DNA of 64,000 nt from Gracilibacillus salinarum (GTDB lineage: Bacteria; Bacillota; Bacilli; Bacillales; Amphibacillaceae): contig NZ_CP095071.1 in the NCBI RefSeq assembly GCF_022919575.1, positions 3,916,001 to 3,980,000 on the forward strand, read 5' to 3'. Position numbers and translations under genes: made by a program. A model generated the notes under the pieces. It was not told the origin of the DNA and did not search any database. It was given only the letters and a program-made list of their open reading frames with translations. Every line of letters begins with the position of its first letter. Position 1 is the stretch's first letter. Shown here piece by piece: positions 45,073-55,080 of the stretch.

Positions 45073-46546
45073 CTCTATATTTCTACCAAATGGAATGGAG
45101 GCTATTCAGGCAGAGTATAAGGAATTCCCGTTGGAAGAGTTTAATCAAAACCCGTTGATTCAAGCACTACCACCATTATTGGATAAAGCAGCAATCATTA
45201 GAAAGCTCATGGTTAAACCAATCTATAATGATGAAGAAAAACATGCTGAAAGTATTTATCGAATACACATGATAAACCGATTGTTTCAGCTATATACTCC
45301 TCTTCCGGTGCACATAGATGTGTGGAATATGATTCATACATTGATTCTGCAAGGTTATTTGGCTAGGAACCCTTTTGATAAGAACTATAAAAAGTATATT
45401 AATGACTCTGGAAAAGAAATTATTAATCGTTCATATGAAATAAATAGTAGACAAAATTTCAGAACCACTTCTTCTTGCGGGACATTTATCGGTTTTTCTG
45501 GCATGGGTAAGACAACAACAATTAATAGAGTTCTAAGCGATATTCCACAAGTAATCATTCACAACGAATACAAAGGTGCCCATTTTAATCAAATCCAACT
45601 TGTATGGTTGAAGCTAGAAGCACCAAGTAATTCAAGTTTAAAAGCATTGTGCTTACAATTTTTCATGAAAGTGGATGAATTGCTAGGAACAAATAATTAT
45701 AAGAAATACGTTTCAAGAAATATGTCTGTAGATAGCATGTTACCTTTAATCAGTCAGGTAGCACACAATATAGGGCTGGGTCTACTTGTTATTGATGAAA
45801 CACAGAATATAAAAAAACGTGGTGCGGAACAAATTATGAACTTCTTTGTCTACTTAATAAATACGGGAATTAATCTTTGCTTAATAGGAACCCCGGGTGC
45901 GTACGATTTATTCGGGAAGGAATTGCGTATGACAAGGCGTTTAACAGGCAACGCTGAAATCATCTATAACAATATGCAATATGGCAATGAATTTAACCTT
46001 TTGTTAGAGTCGATATGGAAATATCAATGGACACAAAATTTCGTACCTTATAATGAAGAATTCGGTAAAACAATATATGAGCTTACTCAGGGTATATCTG
46101 ATTTAGTGATAAAGTTATTTGTGTACTCGCAACAGCTTGCTATAGAAAGTGGAAAAGAAGAGCTTTCCATCGGTCTAATAAAGAAAGTTGCAAATGAAAA
46201 GTTTAGGTTACTTCAACCAATGTTAAATGCAATTCGTTCAGGGAATCCACATAAAATTGCAAAGTATGAAGATATAAGAAAGATTGAATTAGAAGAGTCG
46301 AGAATAAAGCAAAATATAGCAGTGAGAAAGGAAGAACCAGTAAGAAAGAAGAAGGAATATAATGTCGAACCACCTGAGAAGGTAGAGAAACCTAAGCAGA
46401 AAACCAAGTGTAAAGAATACTCGGAAGATGATTTACGCAATTTGCTTCAGCTGGGAGCTAAAGAAGATAAATCACCATATCAATTGCTACTAGAAAATAA
46501 TTATATTGAGGAAGCCACAACATGGATTGATGTGAAAGATGTATGA
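45056..46546 (+). CDS. tnsC: Tn7-like AAA+ regulator TnsC
   Basis: 496 residues. Walker A is GFSGMGKTT (146-154), Walker B LLVIDETQN (Asp247-Glu248) and sensor-like CLIGTPGAYDLF follows, as in TnsC/TniB ATPases. The C-terminal ~90 residues are charged and probably contact the transposase or TniQ. It links the target selector to the TnsAB transposase and gives target immunity. ATG 45056 lies inside the end of tnsB and its stop overlaps the tniQ start (ATGA), so the operon is tightly coupled. Confidence 0.93.
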   Translation: MMILSNSIFLPNGMEAIQAEYKEFPLEEFNQNPLIQALPPLLDKAAIIRKLMVKPIYNDEEKHAESIYRIHMINRLFQLYTPLPVHIDVWNMIHTLILQGYLARNPFDKNYKKYINDSGKEIINRSYEINSRQNFRTTSSCGTFIGFSGMGKTTTINRVLSDIPQVIIHNEYKGAHFNQIQLVWLKLEAPSNSSLKALCLQFFMKVDELLGTNNYKKYVSRNMSVDSMLPLISQVAHNIGLGLLVIDETQNIKKRGAEQIMNFFVYLINTGINLCLIGTPGAYDLFGKELRMTRRLTGNAEIIYNNMQYGNEFNLLLESIWKYQWTQNFVPYNEEFGKTIYELTQGISDLVIKLFVYSQQLAIESGKEELSIGLIKKVANEKFRLLQPMLNAIRSGNPHKIAKYEDIRKIELEESRIKQNIAVRKEEPVRKKKEYNVEPPEKVEKPKQKTKCKEYSEDDLRNLLQLGAKEDKSPYQLLLENNYIEEATTWIDVKDV

Positions 46547-48057
46547 TTAATTTTCTACCAGAATTGTACGAAAACGAACTTTTTTATTCTGTGATTGCAC
46601 GATATCAGAGGAAGTGCGGAATGATAAGTGTGAGAGCTTTAATAGAAGATTTATTCGGAAGTTACGTTTTAGTATCTTCTTCTTATTTTCCCCAATACAT
46701 TGATTCATTTGTTAAATGTTTGCCACAAACTTCAAAAGTAACATCTAAGGAGATTATCGAGAAACATACTCTATTTCCGTTTTATACATCATTTCTTTCA
46801 CAGGAGAAAACAGACCTTATCTACGATACAATTGGAAAAGGATCAAATGGATCTAAAAAAAACATTGAAAAGCTAATAGGATTTGGTGGAAGTAAAGTAC
46901 GAAAACCGAGTTATTTAAAGTATTGTCCGGTTTGTTTTAAGGAAGATATAGATACATTGGGTGAGAGTTATTGGCGTATCAATCATCAGATAATAGGTGC
47001 CTATTACTGTTCAAAACACCATATCCTTTTAAAAGAGAGTCCAGTTTTAAGTACTGGAAGCGGTCTTGAATTTATATGTGCAGATGAAGAGGTTTGTAAT
47101 GAAAAGATAGTAGCAGATGATTACTCAGATACTATTAAACAATTAAATCTCCAACATATCCATACTGCGGAGTCCTTATTGAATAAGAATCTTCAGAGAA
47201 AAGAGTTAAACTATATAATTAATTATTACATTGATAGGTTAAGAGAAAAAGGGCTAGCTTCAAGGAATGGAAATCTGTATATGAAAGATGTTCAAGAAAG
47301 ATTTCTACATTACTATCCTACACAGTATTTGGAAATGATGCAGAGCGGTATTGATCCAGATAGTCCGACTAATTGGCTTCGATTGTTTATACGAAATAAT
47401 CAAAAAAATAGGAGTCCCTTGAGACATTTATTGTTCTTGCAATTTTTGGGTGTTAGTGCAGAAAATCTTTTTCAAGAAAAAAGGGTTATAGGAAAGAAGT
47501 CCGGTTCAGTCAAACATAATCCGAATTTTAGCATTCACCAGAGAAGGGAAAACTGGTTACGTTTAATTGCAGAAAATCCGGGTGCAAATAGAAGTCAGTT
47601 AAAAGATAAGGGGAAAGGGCTACATACATGGATTTGTAAATATGATTGGGATTGGTATGACAATGTAACACCAAAGGCTCAATTGGGGAAAGAAAAAGTT
47701 AGCACGATTGATTGGGAAAAGAGAGATGAAGAATGTTTGAGGCTTGCTACAGGAGCCGTAGAAAAGTTATTAAAAAAACAAGGGAAACCAATTCGAATAA
47801 CTACAGAAAGTGTCAGAAAAGAGCTAGGTATAGGGCAATGGTTAAGAAACCCGAAATTAGCAAGAACTAATCAGTATTTACAAGAAGTTAAGGAAGATAT
47901 AGTTGAATTCCGCATTCGTAAAATTAGATGGGCAATAAAGGAAATGATTCAAAAAGGCGAAACGTTAACTCCATATAAAATTCAACTTTATGCTGGCTTC
48001 GGTGGGAGAAATAAAGAAGCAAGGAAATTGATTTTGGAAATTAAAAATCGCCTTTAA
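46543..48057 (+). CDS. tniQ: Tn7-like target selector TniQ/TnsD
   Basis: 504 residues. It starts with the TniQ signature FLPELYENELFYSVIARYQR and carries the zinc site YCPVCFKED (Cys128, Cys131) with YYCSKHHILL (Cys156, His159). The long C-terminal ~300 residues with repeated W-x-x-L-I-A-E-N and W-I-C-K-Y-D-W-D segments are of the TnsD type, which binds a specific attachment site. It chooses the insertion site and recruits TnsC. It overlaps tnsC by 4 bp. Only one TniQ is present and no CRISPR genes, so it is not a CRISPR-guided element as seen here. Confidence 0.92.
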   Translation: MINFLPELYENELFYSVIARYQRKCGMISVRALIEDLFGSYVLVSSSYFPQYIDSFVKCLPQTSKVTSKEIIEKHTLFPFYTSFLSQEKTDLIYDTIGKGSNGSKKNIEKLIGFGGSKVRKPSYLKYCPVCFKEDIDTLGESYWRINHQIIGAYYCSKHHILLKESPVLSTGSGLEFICADEEVCNEKIVADDYSDTIKQLNLQHIHTAESLLNKNLQRKELNYIINYYIDRLREKGLASRNGNLYMKDVQERFLHYYPTQYLEMMQSGIDPDSPTNWLRLFIRNNQKNRSPLRHLLFLQFLGVSAENLFQEKRVIGKKSGSVKHNPNFSIHQRRENWLRLIAENPGANRSQLKDKGKGLHTWICKYDWDWYDNVTPKAQLGKEKVSTIDWEKRDEECLRLATGAVEKLLKKQGKPIRITTESVRKELGIGQWLRNPKLARTNQYLQEVKEDIVEFRIRKIRWAIKEMIQKGETLTPYKIQLYAGFGGRNKEARKLILEIKNRL

Positions 48058-48117
48058 AGTTATAACTGAAACTGGTGGTATAATTAGGTTAGTATTAAGC
48101 GAATTGGAGGGAGCGTT

Positions 48118-48888
48118 ATGACAAGAAATGAATCTTCTGATCAAAAAAAGATAATAAAGATAGTGTATTTCGATGAAATGTCTGCAACGGATTATATTAC
48201 TATTCAAAATGGTGGGCAAATTGATTGGAGTACAACAGAAAATAAAGAAAAACTTGCTAAATTATTGGCTGAAATTGATGCACAAGCTAAAGGAGGAGTT
48301 AATTGGTTTTCTGCAATAAAGGCATCGTTGTCTGGTCATACAAATGCAAGTTATGATGCTAGAACCAGAAGTTTAATTGAAAGTACCTTAACAAATACAC
48401 TTCTAACAGACTATATCAATATTGCTAGTATGGATAAGAATGTATATCAATTTCATGATGCCGGTGTTCATGCTCCAGAGAATTCTGTAACGATGTATAA
48501 GATGTATAGCTCCTATCTGAACGTTGTTCCTAAAGAGGAGATACCTATTGATCTTGAACAATTAAATAATGCTGTATTAGGAGAAAGAGGTTACTATCAA
48601 ATGCTTTTAAATGGAGAAACAGAACCTAAGCATGTATTAAGGTTCAATATCAATGCCTTTAAAAATAATTACAGTTTAGCAGATCTATCGAAAATGAGTT
48701 TATCCTACTTCGGTGTAAGAGTTGGAACATGTACAAAAGAGCAATTATCTATGGAGAAAGAATTTGAATTTGAAGATGATAAGAAAAAACCTAGTGCCAT
48801 TCAGGTAGTCACAGGTAGTGACCAGACTTCTCATGATAAATTACTAGACGTTTATGATATAGTATTGGCAGGTGTTATGGGTGAGTAA
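48118..48888 (+). CDS. Unknown 256-aa protein in the Tn7-like operon
   Basis: 256 residues, beginning KKIIKIVYFDEMSATDYITI followed by a helical region and a C-terminal beta-rich half. The opening resembles an uncharacterised family (DUF6414-like, from memory and low certainty). No catalytic motif or membrane helix is seen. It starts 60 bp after tniQ behind GGAGGGA and overlaps the AAA+ gene by 8 bp. With a terminator only after that gene, both are co-transcribed with the transposition genes. It may be a partner of the ATPase in targeting, regulation or defence. Confidence 0.65.
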   Translation: MTRNESSDQKKIIKIVYFDEMSATDYITIQNGGQIDWSTTENKEKLAKLLAEIDAQAKGGVNWFSAIKASLSGHTNASYDARTRSLIESTLTNTLLTDYINIASMDKNVYQFHDAGVHAPENSVTMYKMYSSYLNVVPKEEIPIDLEQLNNAVLGERGYYQMLLNGETEPKHVLRFNINAFKNNYSLADLSKMSLSYFGVRVGTCTKEQLSMEKEFEFEDDKKKPSAIQVVTGSDQTSHDKLLDVYDIVLAGVMGE

Positions 48889-49978
48889 TATAGTGATATA
48901 CTATGGTTCGAAAAATGAATTTTATAAAATAATTCCCACTGACCATAGGACTTTGACAGATTTAGTCTATGAAATAGATAAGGATAGTAAAAGTTACGTT
49001 ATTCACATTCAAGGTCAGAATGAAAATGATAATAATGATGAACGTGTTTTTGTTGAAAATTTTGTAGCAAGCTCTGATGAATATGCAGGCGTACGAGAAC
49101 ACGTTATTATTAACTTTAATAACTTTTTAAGCAAATTTGACTCTAAAAATATTTATTTACACAATCCCCCTTTGCAAATTAGTGACCAAATCATAAGGTT
49201 GCATCCTAATACAGAAATTGTCTACCAAGATTATTGTTTAATTACTCTTGACCATTTAAAAATAATTAATTCTAAATATGATTTAAAGATAATTGGTCAA
49301 AGTAGTGTGAAGTTTGAGTTGTTACAGGCACTTTTTCCGTTGACATTAGATGATAGAATAAGGCCAGTAGTTTTGTTATTGTATGGGAACTCAGGTTTAG
49401 GTAAAACAGAAACTGCTAAGTTTATTGCGGAAGTAGTTGGAGAACCACTTTTTAGAAAGCAGTTTTCTATGTTTCAAAATAATCAATTCTCTACGTACTT
49501 ATTTGGAGGTGCCCATTACGAAAAAAGTTTCGCAAAAGATCTGTTAGATAGAGAATCAAATGTACTTTTATTAGATGAATTTGATAAAGCACATTCTTCA
49601 TTTCATAGTGCCTTTTACCAATTGTTTGATGAAGGAGTTTACGAAGATCAAAATTATTCCCTAAGGTTAGAAAAGTCAATAATAATTTGTACTTCTAACT
49701 ACAATGATCTGAATGAGATTGAAGAGCATTTAGGGAGTGCAATCTATAATAGATTTGATAAAATTGTACATTTTAATGATCTAAATGACGAAGCGAAACA
49801 AAAAATTGGAGAACAAATATATGAAAGTTTAATAGAAGTTTATGAAAATAGATTGAGTGAAAGCATTATACAACGTCTATCCAGTAGTTATGTAGAATGT
49901 GATAATGTAAGGGAAATTAAACACCTTATAGAGGATTCTTTTGCATTACATGCTGTGTTGGAAAATATAAAAGAATAA
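48881..49978 (+). CDS. Clp/ClpB-type AAA+ ATPase in the Tn7-like operon
   Basis: About 365 residues. The N-terminal ~160 are unassigned. The AAA+ module has Walker A YGNSGLGKTE, Walker B VLLLDEFDKAH, sensor-1 ICTSNYND and an arginine finger in AIYNRFD, the pattern of ClpA/B-C and ClpX-type unfoldases, with a short C-terminal lid. No protease or N-domain is linked. GTG 48881 overlaps the end of the previous gene. It is distinct from TnsC (not of the TniB type). The two genes probably form a functional pair that remodels a protein complex, perhaps the post-transposition complex or a defence complex. Confidence 0.8.
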   Translation: MSNIVIYYGSKNEFYKIIPTDHRTLTDLVYEIDKDSKSYVIHIQGQNENDNNDERVFVENFVASSDEYAGVREHVIINFNNFLSKFDSKNIYLHNPPLQISDQIIRLHPNTEIVYQDYCLITLDHLKIINSKYDLKIIGQSSVKFELLQALFPLTLDDRIRPVVLLLYGNSGLGKTETAKFIAEVVGEPLFRKQFSMFQNNQFSTYLFGGAHYEKSFAKDLLDRESNVLLLDEFDKAHSSFHSAFYQLFDEGVYEDQNYSLRLEKSIIICTSNYNDLNEIEEHLGSAIYNRFDKIVHFNDLNDEAKQKIGEQIYESLIEVYENRLSESIIQRLSSSYVECDNVREIKHLIEDSFALHAVLENIKE

Positions 49979-49986
49979 TTGATTCT

Positions 49987-50024
49987 AAAAGTAGTAGGAA
50001 CTCAAAAGAGGATCCTACTTTTTT
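49987..50024 (+). terminator. Terminator ending the Tn7-like operon
   Basis: AGTAGGA (49993-49999) and TCCTACT (50013-50019), followed by TTTTTG. Confidence 0.75.
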
Positions 50025-50131
50025 GTATGCTTTATTGTTTATAAGAGATAAACTGTGAGTAGAGATAAAATTACTGACTACTTTGCTAAAATTGGCAAGC
50101 AACAGATATAGATTGAAGGAGGTATAAGAGT

Positions 50132-51325
50132 TTGAAATTTGATTTTAAGAATGTAACACAAGATGAAAGAGAACAGCTTTATGACGAAGTGTGGAGCCAA
50201 CCTATATCAGTTGTGGCAGAAAACTACTGTATATCTGATACTACACTAAGAAAGCATCTAAAAAGGCTAATAATTCCAATACCTACTAGAGGATATTGGA
50301 CAAAGGTAAACAATGGAGAGGAAGTTTCTAAAACCAAGTTGCCCGGAGTTACTAAAGCCTTGAGAAAACATGTAAGAAACTATGTGATAAAGTACAGAAC
50401 TGATTTAGAAAATATAGGTGAAGATGTAGTATCTTCTAAGGAAGAGCTACATTTATTAAGAGATGAATCCAAGAAATTTATTAAAGATAAATGTTCTAAT
50501 TTAAAAGTTAGTAATCAGCTTAGAAATCCTCATTCATTAATTTCTGATCACAAGGAGGAGATCAACTATAGGAAAAAGAGGGACAGAGAACTAAGCAAAT
50601 CCTATAACAAAGTTATTCCACCAAAAGGATTTAGAGATAATGAAGCTACTTTATCTATAAATGTATCTAGTTCCTCGATAAATAGAGCTTATAGAATACT
50701 AGACACAATTATAAAGGCACTTGACGAAATGGAGGGTTATACGAGGGCAGAAATTAAAGAAGGGAAAGATACTTCATATTTCGCAGTTATGTATACAATC
50801 TTTTATTTTGAATTAAAAGAAAAAGATAACAAACTTATACTAACATTGGTTGCAGATAATTGGCTCAGCTATACTAACAGAAGTAGACAAGAAATGGCAT
50901 TTCAGGACTTGAAGGATAAACCTTTAGAAGAACAAATTGGAGATATCATTTACCAAATATTTGTTGTTGGAAACAGACTATATGCAGAATATAAATTAGA
51001 AGAATTGGTACAAGAAAGGGAATGGGAAGAACAGAAAAGAGAGAGAAGGTTAGAGCAACTAAGAAAAGATGAGTTAGAGGAAGTTAAGGAACTTACCCAA
51101 GCGGTCTCTGACTGGGATAAAGCAAAAAAGATTAGAGAGTTTGCGGATGACTTGGAATTAAAAATACATAAGGTTAAAGATGAAGAGCAAAAAGTTAGAC
51201 TTATAAGATGGTTAAAATGGGCAAGAGATAAGGCTGACTGGATTGATCCCCTTGTAGAAAAAGAGGATGAGCTTTTAGGGAAGAGTGTTAGTTTATTTGA
51301 ACAGATTTTGCAAAGGCAGTCATAA
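50132..51325 (+). CDS. HTH-like 397-aa protein, likely partner of the SIR2 gene
   Basis: The N-terminal ~60 residues form a helix-turn-helix-like module: REQLYDEVWSQPISVVAENY, CISDTTLRKHLKRLIIPIP, TRGYWTKVNNG. The middle is charged. A compact domain around 170-300 includes INRAYRILDTIIKALDEM. The C-terminal ~100 residues are a strongly charged helix (coiled coil). It has no enzymatic motif. TTG 50132 follows AAGGAGG. It is 88 bp upstream of the SIR2 gene on the same strand, without a visible terminator between. I infer a DNA-sensing or regulatory partner; this is not established. Confidence 0.65.
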   Translation: MKFDFKNVTQDEREQLYDEVWSQPISVVAENYCISDTTLRKHLKRLIIPIPTRGYWTKVNNGEEVSKTKLPGVTKALRKHVRNYVIKYRTDLENIGEDVVSSKEELHLLRDESKKFIKDKCSNLKVSNQLRNPHSLISDHKEEINYRKKRDRELSKSYNKVIPPKGFRDNEATLSINVSSSSINRAYRILDTIIKALDEMEGYTRAEIKEGKDTSYFAVMYTIFYFELKEKDNKLILTLVADNWLSYTNRSRQEMAFQDLKDKPLEEQIGDIIYQIFVVGNRLYAEYKLEELVQEREWEEQKRERRLEQLRKDELEEVKELTQAVSDWDKAKKIREFADDLELKIHKVKDEEQKVRLIRWLKWARDKADWIDPLVEKEDELLGKSVSLFEQILQRQS

Positions 51326-51413
51326 GTCCAATTTTATAAGTTATTGAACACTATATCTTAAATAAATACTGTTTTAAGATAATTACATGTATTGATTTTT
51401 TGGAGGGTTGTAA

Positions 51414-54400
51414 ATGGAAGATACTATAAATTTATTTAAAGAGAAGCTACCAAAGTACCACCATCTACAAAAAATACGAGATAGACTGTGGGCGGAAGAT
51501 GGCAAAAGTAGGGTTTCAGTAATGATCGGGTCTGGATTTAGCTTAAATGCAAATAAACTTGATGCCTCACTTGAAAGTATGTCAACTTGGTTAGGTGTTA
51601 AAAATAAAATTCTGGAAGGCCTAAATCCTGACGAATTACCGGATAGTGAAAACGTGTTAGATATTAGTGAAAGTTACGCTAGTGAATATGGACGTGAAAG
51701 TTTAGATACTATAATTAAACAAACTGTTCCTGATCAAAATTATGAGCCAGGTGAAATTCACAGGAGTTTATTAAAGCTCCCTTGGTCCGATATTTATACG
51801 ACTAACTATGACACGTTGTTAGAAAGAACATTACCACACATCATTGAAAGAAATTATCAAGTTATTTATGATGTGAGAGATATTCCTAATTCAGCTTCCC
51901 CTAGAATAGTGAAATTACATGGGAGTTTTCCTTCGAATAGACCATTTATTTTTACTAGAAGTGATTTTGAATCATATAGTAGAAAGTTTGCTCCATTAGT
52001 TAATATGGTTCAACAGTCAATTATGGAAACAACCTTTGTATTATTAGGTTTCTCTGGAGATGATCCCAATTTTGAAAGCTGGACAAAATGGGTCAATAAG
52101 AATTTAGGAGAACACATGCCAAAAATTTATATGTTGGCCTATGATGAGCACAAAAGGGAAAGTTTACTAAAAGAAAGAGGAATAACTCTTATTGATTTTA
52201 AAGAAGTATATAAAGAAGAGAACAAGGGCAATGTGTATGAGCAAATGTTTAATGATGTCTTTCAATATTTAGCCTATCAGGAGAAGAAGGATGAAAGGGA
52301 GTGGCCATATAAAAGTTATTTTGGAAGTAATTTAAAAAAAATTGATAACGTATTAAATACCTTTATTTATAATAGGGAAAATTACCCTGGATGGCTAGTT
52401 ATGCCCGACATAATCAAAAAAAGAAATATTGAGATATTACAATTAGCCTGTAATGAATTGGAGGAGTTGGCGGCAAATAGTGAAAATGAGATATCTAAAC
52501 GGATATCGGCAGTAAATGAAATAGTTTGGGTGTATGATACTTTTCAAATTCCTATTGATTATGGTCTTCATAAAACGATGAGGGAATTAATTGATGAGAG
52601 TACCGCAACGGATTATCCTGCCGGTATAAAGGGTATTATTGTTAGATTACTCAAAGAAGCTAGACTTGATTATAATGAAAATGATTTTAATAAATATCTT
52701 GAGATACTAGAAAAAAGTGATTTGAACGAGGATATTACGAATCAGTTTATCTTCGAACAAATTTTGATGAAAATCGCAAAATTTGAATATAATGAAGCCA
52801 GGAGTTTGCTTGATAAATGGTCATTAACAAATAAGGATTTTGAATGGATGGTTAAAAAGGCGGTCATTTTTTCAAGGATTGGAGAAAAGGAAAAATCTAT
52901 AAAAATATTAGAAAATAATTTAACTACTGTTAGAAAAATAATAGCAATAAAAAATAATAACTATCGTTTGCTGTCCTTAGAGGGAGTTATACTATCAAAT
53001 CTGATTCAATTAAAAAGAAATACTATGCAAAATAGTAAAGAAAGACTATTAATATTGGAGTCAAAACTTAGTAATCCATTAAAAGAATTAGACTTTATGT
53101 TTAGTAGAATAAAACCATATGAAGAAAAGTCGGGAATATTCGAGAAAAAGGGATTTGATCCGAATCGAATATCCCAGACAAGTAGATTTAATAGTACCTT
53201 AGATTTGGAACTGGTTGATTCATACAGCATGATAATGTTATATGAAGAGTTTGGTCTAGGATCTACTGGTCAAAAGTTTGCAAAGAATGCTATTAATATT
53301 GCGTTAAAAAATGCGGGAAAATTATATCCTTTTTACTCATGGATAATGTACCTACGAATAGGGGATGTTAAAGAAATCGATCACTATTTCTCTAGGGATG
53401 TTATTTATAAAACAGATGGAACCAGCTTGTCGCTATTTGCTGAAATAGTTATGGTTGGAATACTTAGTAATCAAAATACCAATTTACTGTTAGAAGTATT
53501 GTCACGTATATACTTTGCTTTGCAAAAAGAAGAAAAGGTGAAAGTCGATAAAACAGTAATAGAATTATATGGAAATAGAGGTTATCAGGAAGAAAATCGT
53601 AGAAGTAATAAAAAAGTATTCGAACATCTTTTTAGAAGAATATTATTTGATAAAAATAATGATGAGAAAGGGATTTTTATAAGTGAAGTTTACAAACTCC
53701 CTATTATTGGTGATCCTCAAGGAAGTCTCTCTGAGATAATATTAAATGATTTTAGCTTTTATGATCCTTCATTTGAATTTGACTTTTCAGATAATATAGA
53801 AATAGATGTTGACATTGCCGAGGTGAATAGATTACTAAAAATCTTAAAGGGAGAAAAAAGTAATATTCGAGATGCTTCTCTGAGGAGGTTAGCTAACCTT
53901 TTAGCAACTGACAATTTTCCCGATGAATTTATAGCTATGTTTAGAACAAATGTAGCTGATATTATTAGAAAAGAAGAATCTAATTACTGCAATGGTTTAT
54001 TAGATTCTTATCTAGTATTAATAACTGATGATATTGAACTGCAGGAAAAATACAGTCATTTACGTATTCAAGAATCAATACCAAAATCCCATGACAGTAA
54101 AACTGGGATAACTTCAATTGGTAGTGGTTTAGATACCCTTTTAAGGGATTTAAGAAATATTTTCCCGGATTTTATTTACAAAGAGAATCGCTTTTTAACC
54201 TTAACAAATCGGACGTATATTAGTTGGTTGGAGAATTTTTTTGAATGGTGGGACAATCAGGAAGAATGGTTGTTAAAGGAAAAAACTGATAGTTTATTTG
54301 GAGAAAGTGATGATTTATTAATCATGATTATATTTCTAAAAAACTCTTTCTTACCAAATATTCCTGTCGACTGTTTAACTGCTGGTGATAAAGAAAAACT

Positions 54401-54980
54401 TGAAGGTATTTATACTAAATTATGTAAGAATAAGTATCATATGGCTTTATTTTTGATACCTACTTTAGTAAGGGTTGGGGTAGTGAAGCAAAATAGTATA
54501 GATAAAATATACGATGGATTAATGAGTAACAATTTAGAGATATTTAACTCATCAGTTGTTGCATGTTATGATTTAGTAATTTTGGAAAGTATGGGTGAAA
54601 TAATAGCAGACCTATCAGAAGTAAAGACAACCCTACTAAACCTTTTTATCTATCGAAAGGAAGTTACATTGTTAGAAACAACTAAATCAATAAGCAATAT
54701 CATAAAAAATATCCCAGATTTCTTTAATAATGCTGAGTATTTAAGTTTGATAAAATCTTTAAACTTGATATTAGATGATTTTGAGCATAACTATTATGAT
54801 AACAGTTCAATAACAGATCAAAAAAATGAACTATTATCCGAGTTAGCAAATCTTTCTGGCAAAATATATGCTAACGGAAAGGTAACTTACAACGAAGAAT
54901 TAGAATCTTGGAAAACTTTTACAAAAGAACATAGATTGCCTGAAGTTAGAAAATATAGTGAGTTGTTTGAGTCAAAGTAG
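51414..54980 (+). CDS. SIR2-domain protein, probable anti-phage NADase
   Basis: 1188 residues. The N-terminal SIR2 fold is complete: MIGSGFS (39-43), TTNYD with Asn131 (129-133), KLHGS with His169 (167-171) and GFSGDDPN (212-219). About 900 mostly helical residues follow with TPR-like repeats and no second enzyme motif. Large stand-alone SIR2 proteins of this build (DSR1/DSR2-type) sense phage proteins through the C-terminal part and deplete NAD+ to abort infection. ATG 51414 follows TGGAGGG. As the last gene before the right-hand repeats it is cargo of the Tn7-like region. It is full length. Confidence 0.85.
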   Translation: MEDTINLFKEKLPKYHHLQKIRDRLWAEDGKSRVSVMIGSGFSLNANKLDASLESMSTWLGVKNKILEGLNPDELPDSENVLDISESYASEYGRESLDTIIKQTVPDQNYEPGEIHRSLLKLPWSDIYTTNYDTLLERTLPHIIERNYQVIYDVRDIPNSASPRIVKLHGSFPSNRPFIFTRSDFESYSRKFAPLVNMVQQSIMETTFVLLGFSGDDPNFESWTKWVNKNLGEHMPKIYMLAYDEHKRESLLKERGITLIDFKEVYKEENKGNVYEQMFNDVFQYLAYQEKKDEREWPYKSYFGSNLKKIDNVLNTFIYNRENYPGWLVMPDIIKKRNIEILQLACNELEELAANSENEISKRISAVNEIVWVYDTFQIPIDYGLHKTMRELIDESTATDYPAGIKGIIVRLLKEARLDYNENDFNKYLEILEKSDLNEDITNQFIFEQILMKIAKFEYNEARSLLDKWSLTNKDFEWMVKKAVIFSRIGEKEKSIKILENNLTTVRKIIAIKNNNYRLLSLEGVILSNLIQLKRNTMQNSKERLLILESKLSNPLKELDFMFSRIKPYEEKSGIFEKKGFDPNRISQTSRFNSTLDLELVDSYSMIMLYEEFGLGSTGQKFAKNAINIALKNAGKLYPFYSWIMYLRIGDVKEIDHYFSRDVIYKTDGTSLSLFAEIVMVGILSNQNTNLLLEVLSRIYFALQKEEKVKVDKTVIELYGNRGYQEENRRSNKKVFEHLFRRILFDKNNDEKGIFISEVYKLPIIGDPQGSLSEIILNDFSFYDPSFEFDFSDNIEIDVDIAEVNRLLKILKGEKSNIRDASLRRLANLLATDNFPDEFIAMFRTNVADIIRKEESNYCNGLLDSYLVLITDDIELQEKYSHLRIQESIPKSHDSKTGITSIGSGLDTLLRDLRNIFPDFIYKENRFLTLTNRTYISWLENFFEWWDNQEEWLLKEKTDSLFGESDDLLIMIIFLKNSFLPNIPVDCLTAGDKEKLEGIYTKLCKNKYHMALFLIPTLVRVGVVKQNSIDKIYDGLMSNNLEIFNSSVVACYDLVILESMGEIIADLSEVKTTLLNLFIYRKEVTLLETTKSISNIIKNIPDFFNNAEYLSLIKSLNLILDDFEHNYYDNSSITDQKNELLSELANLSGKIYANGKVTYNEELESWKTFTKEHRLPEVRKYSELFESK

Positions 54981-55080
54981 GATAGTTTTTGTATTGAGAC
55001 AGGTAAGCAATCATCCTCTGCAGGTGGGCTAAACATCTGGTTCCTACTTTTCTTTATTTCTATAACTCTTCTATCTACTA

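Larger units (their letters stand above)
42116..54980 (+). mobile_element. Tn7-like transposon core and cargo (ends not located)
   Basis: tnsA-tnsB-tnsC-tniQ, an unknown gene and an AAA+ gene are packed on one strand. They are followed by an HTH-type protein and a SIR2 protein as likely cargo. In Tn7-like elements tnsA lies next to one end and cargo extends toward the other, so the element should begin near or left of 42 kb and end near 55 kb. I could not identify a matching pair of multi-site ends. The boundaries given are those of the genes. Confidence 0.7.
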
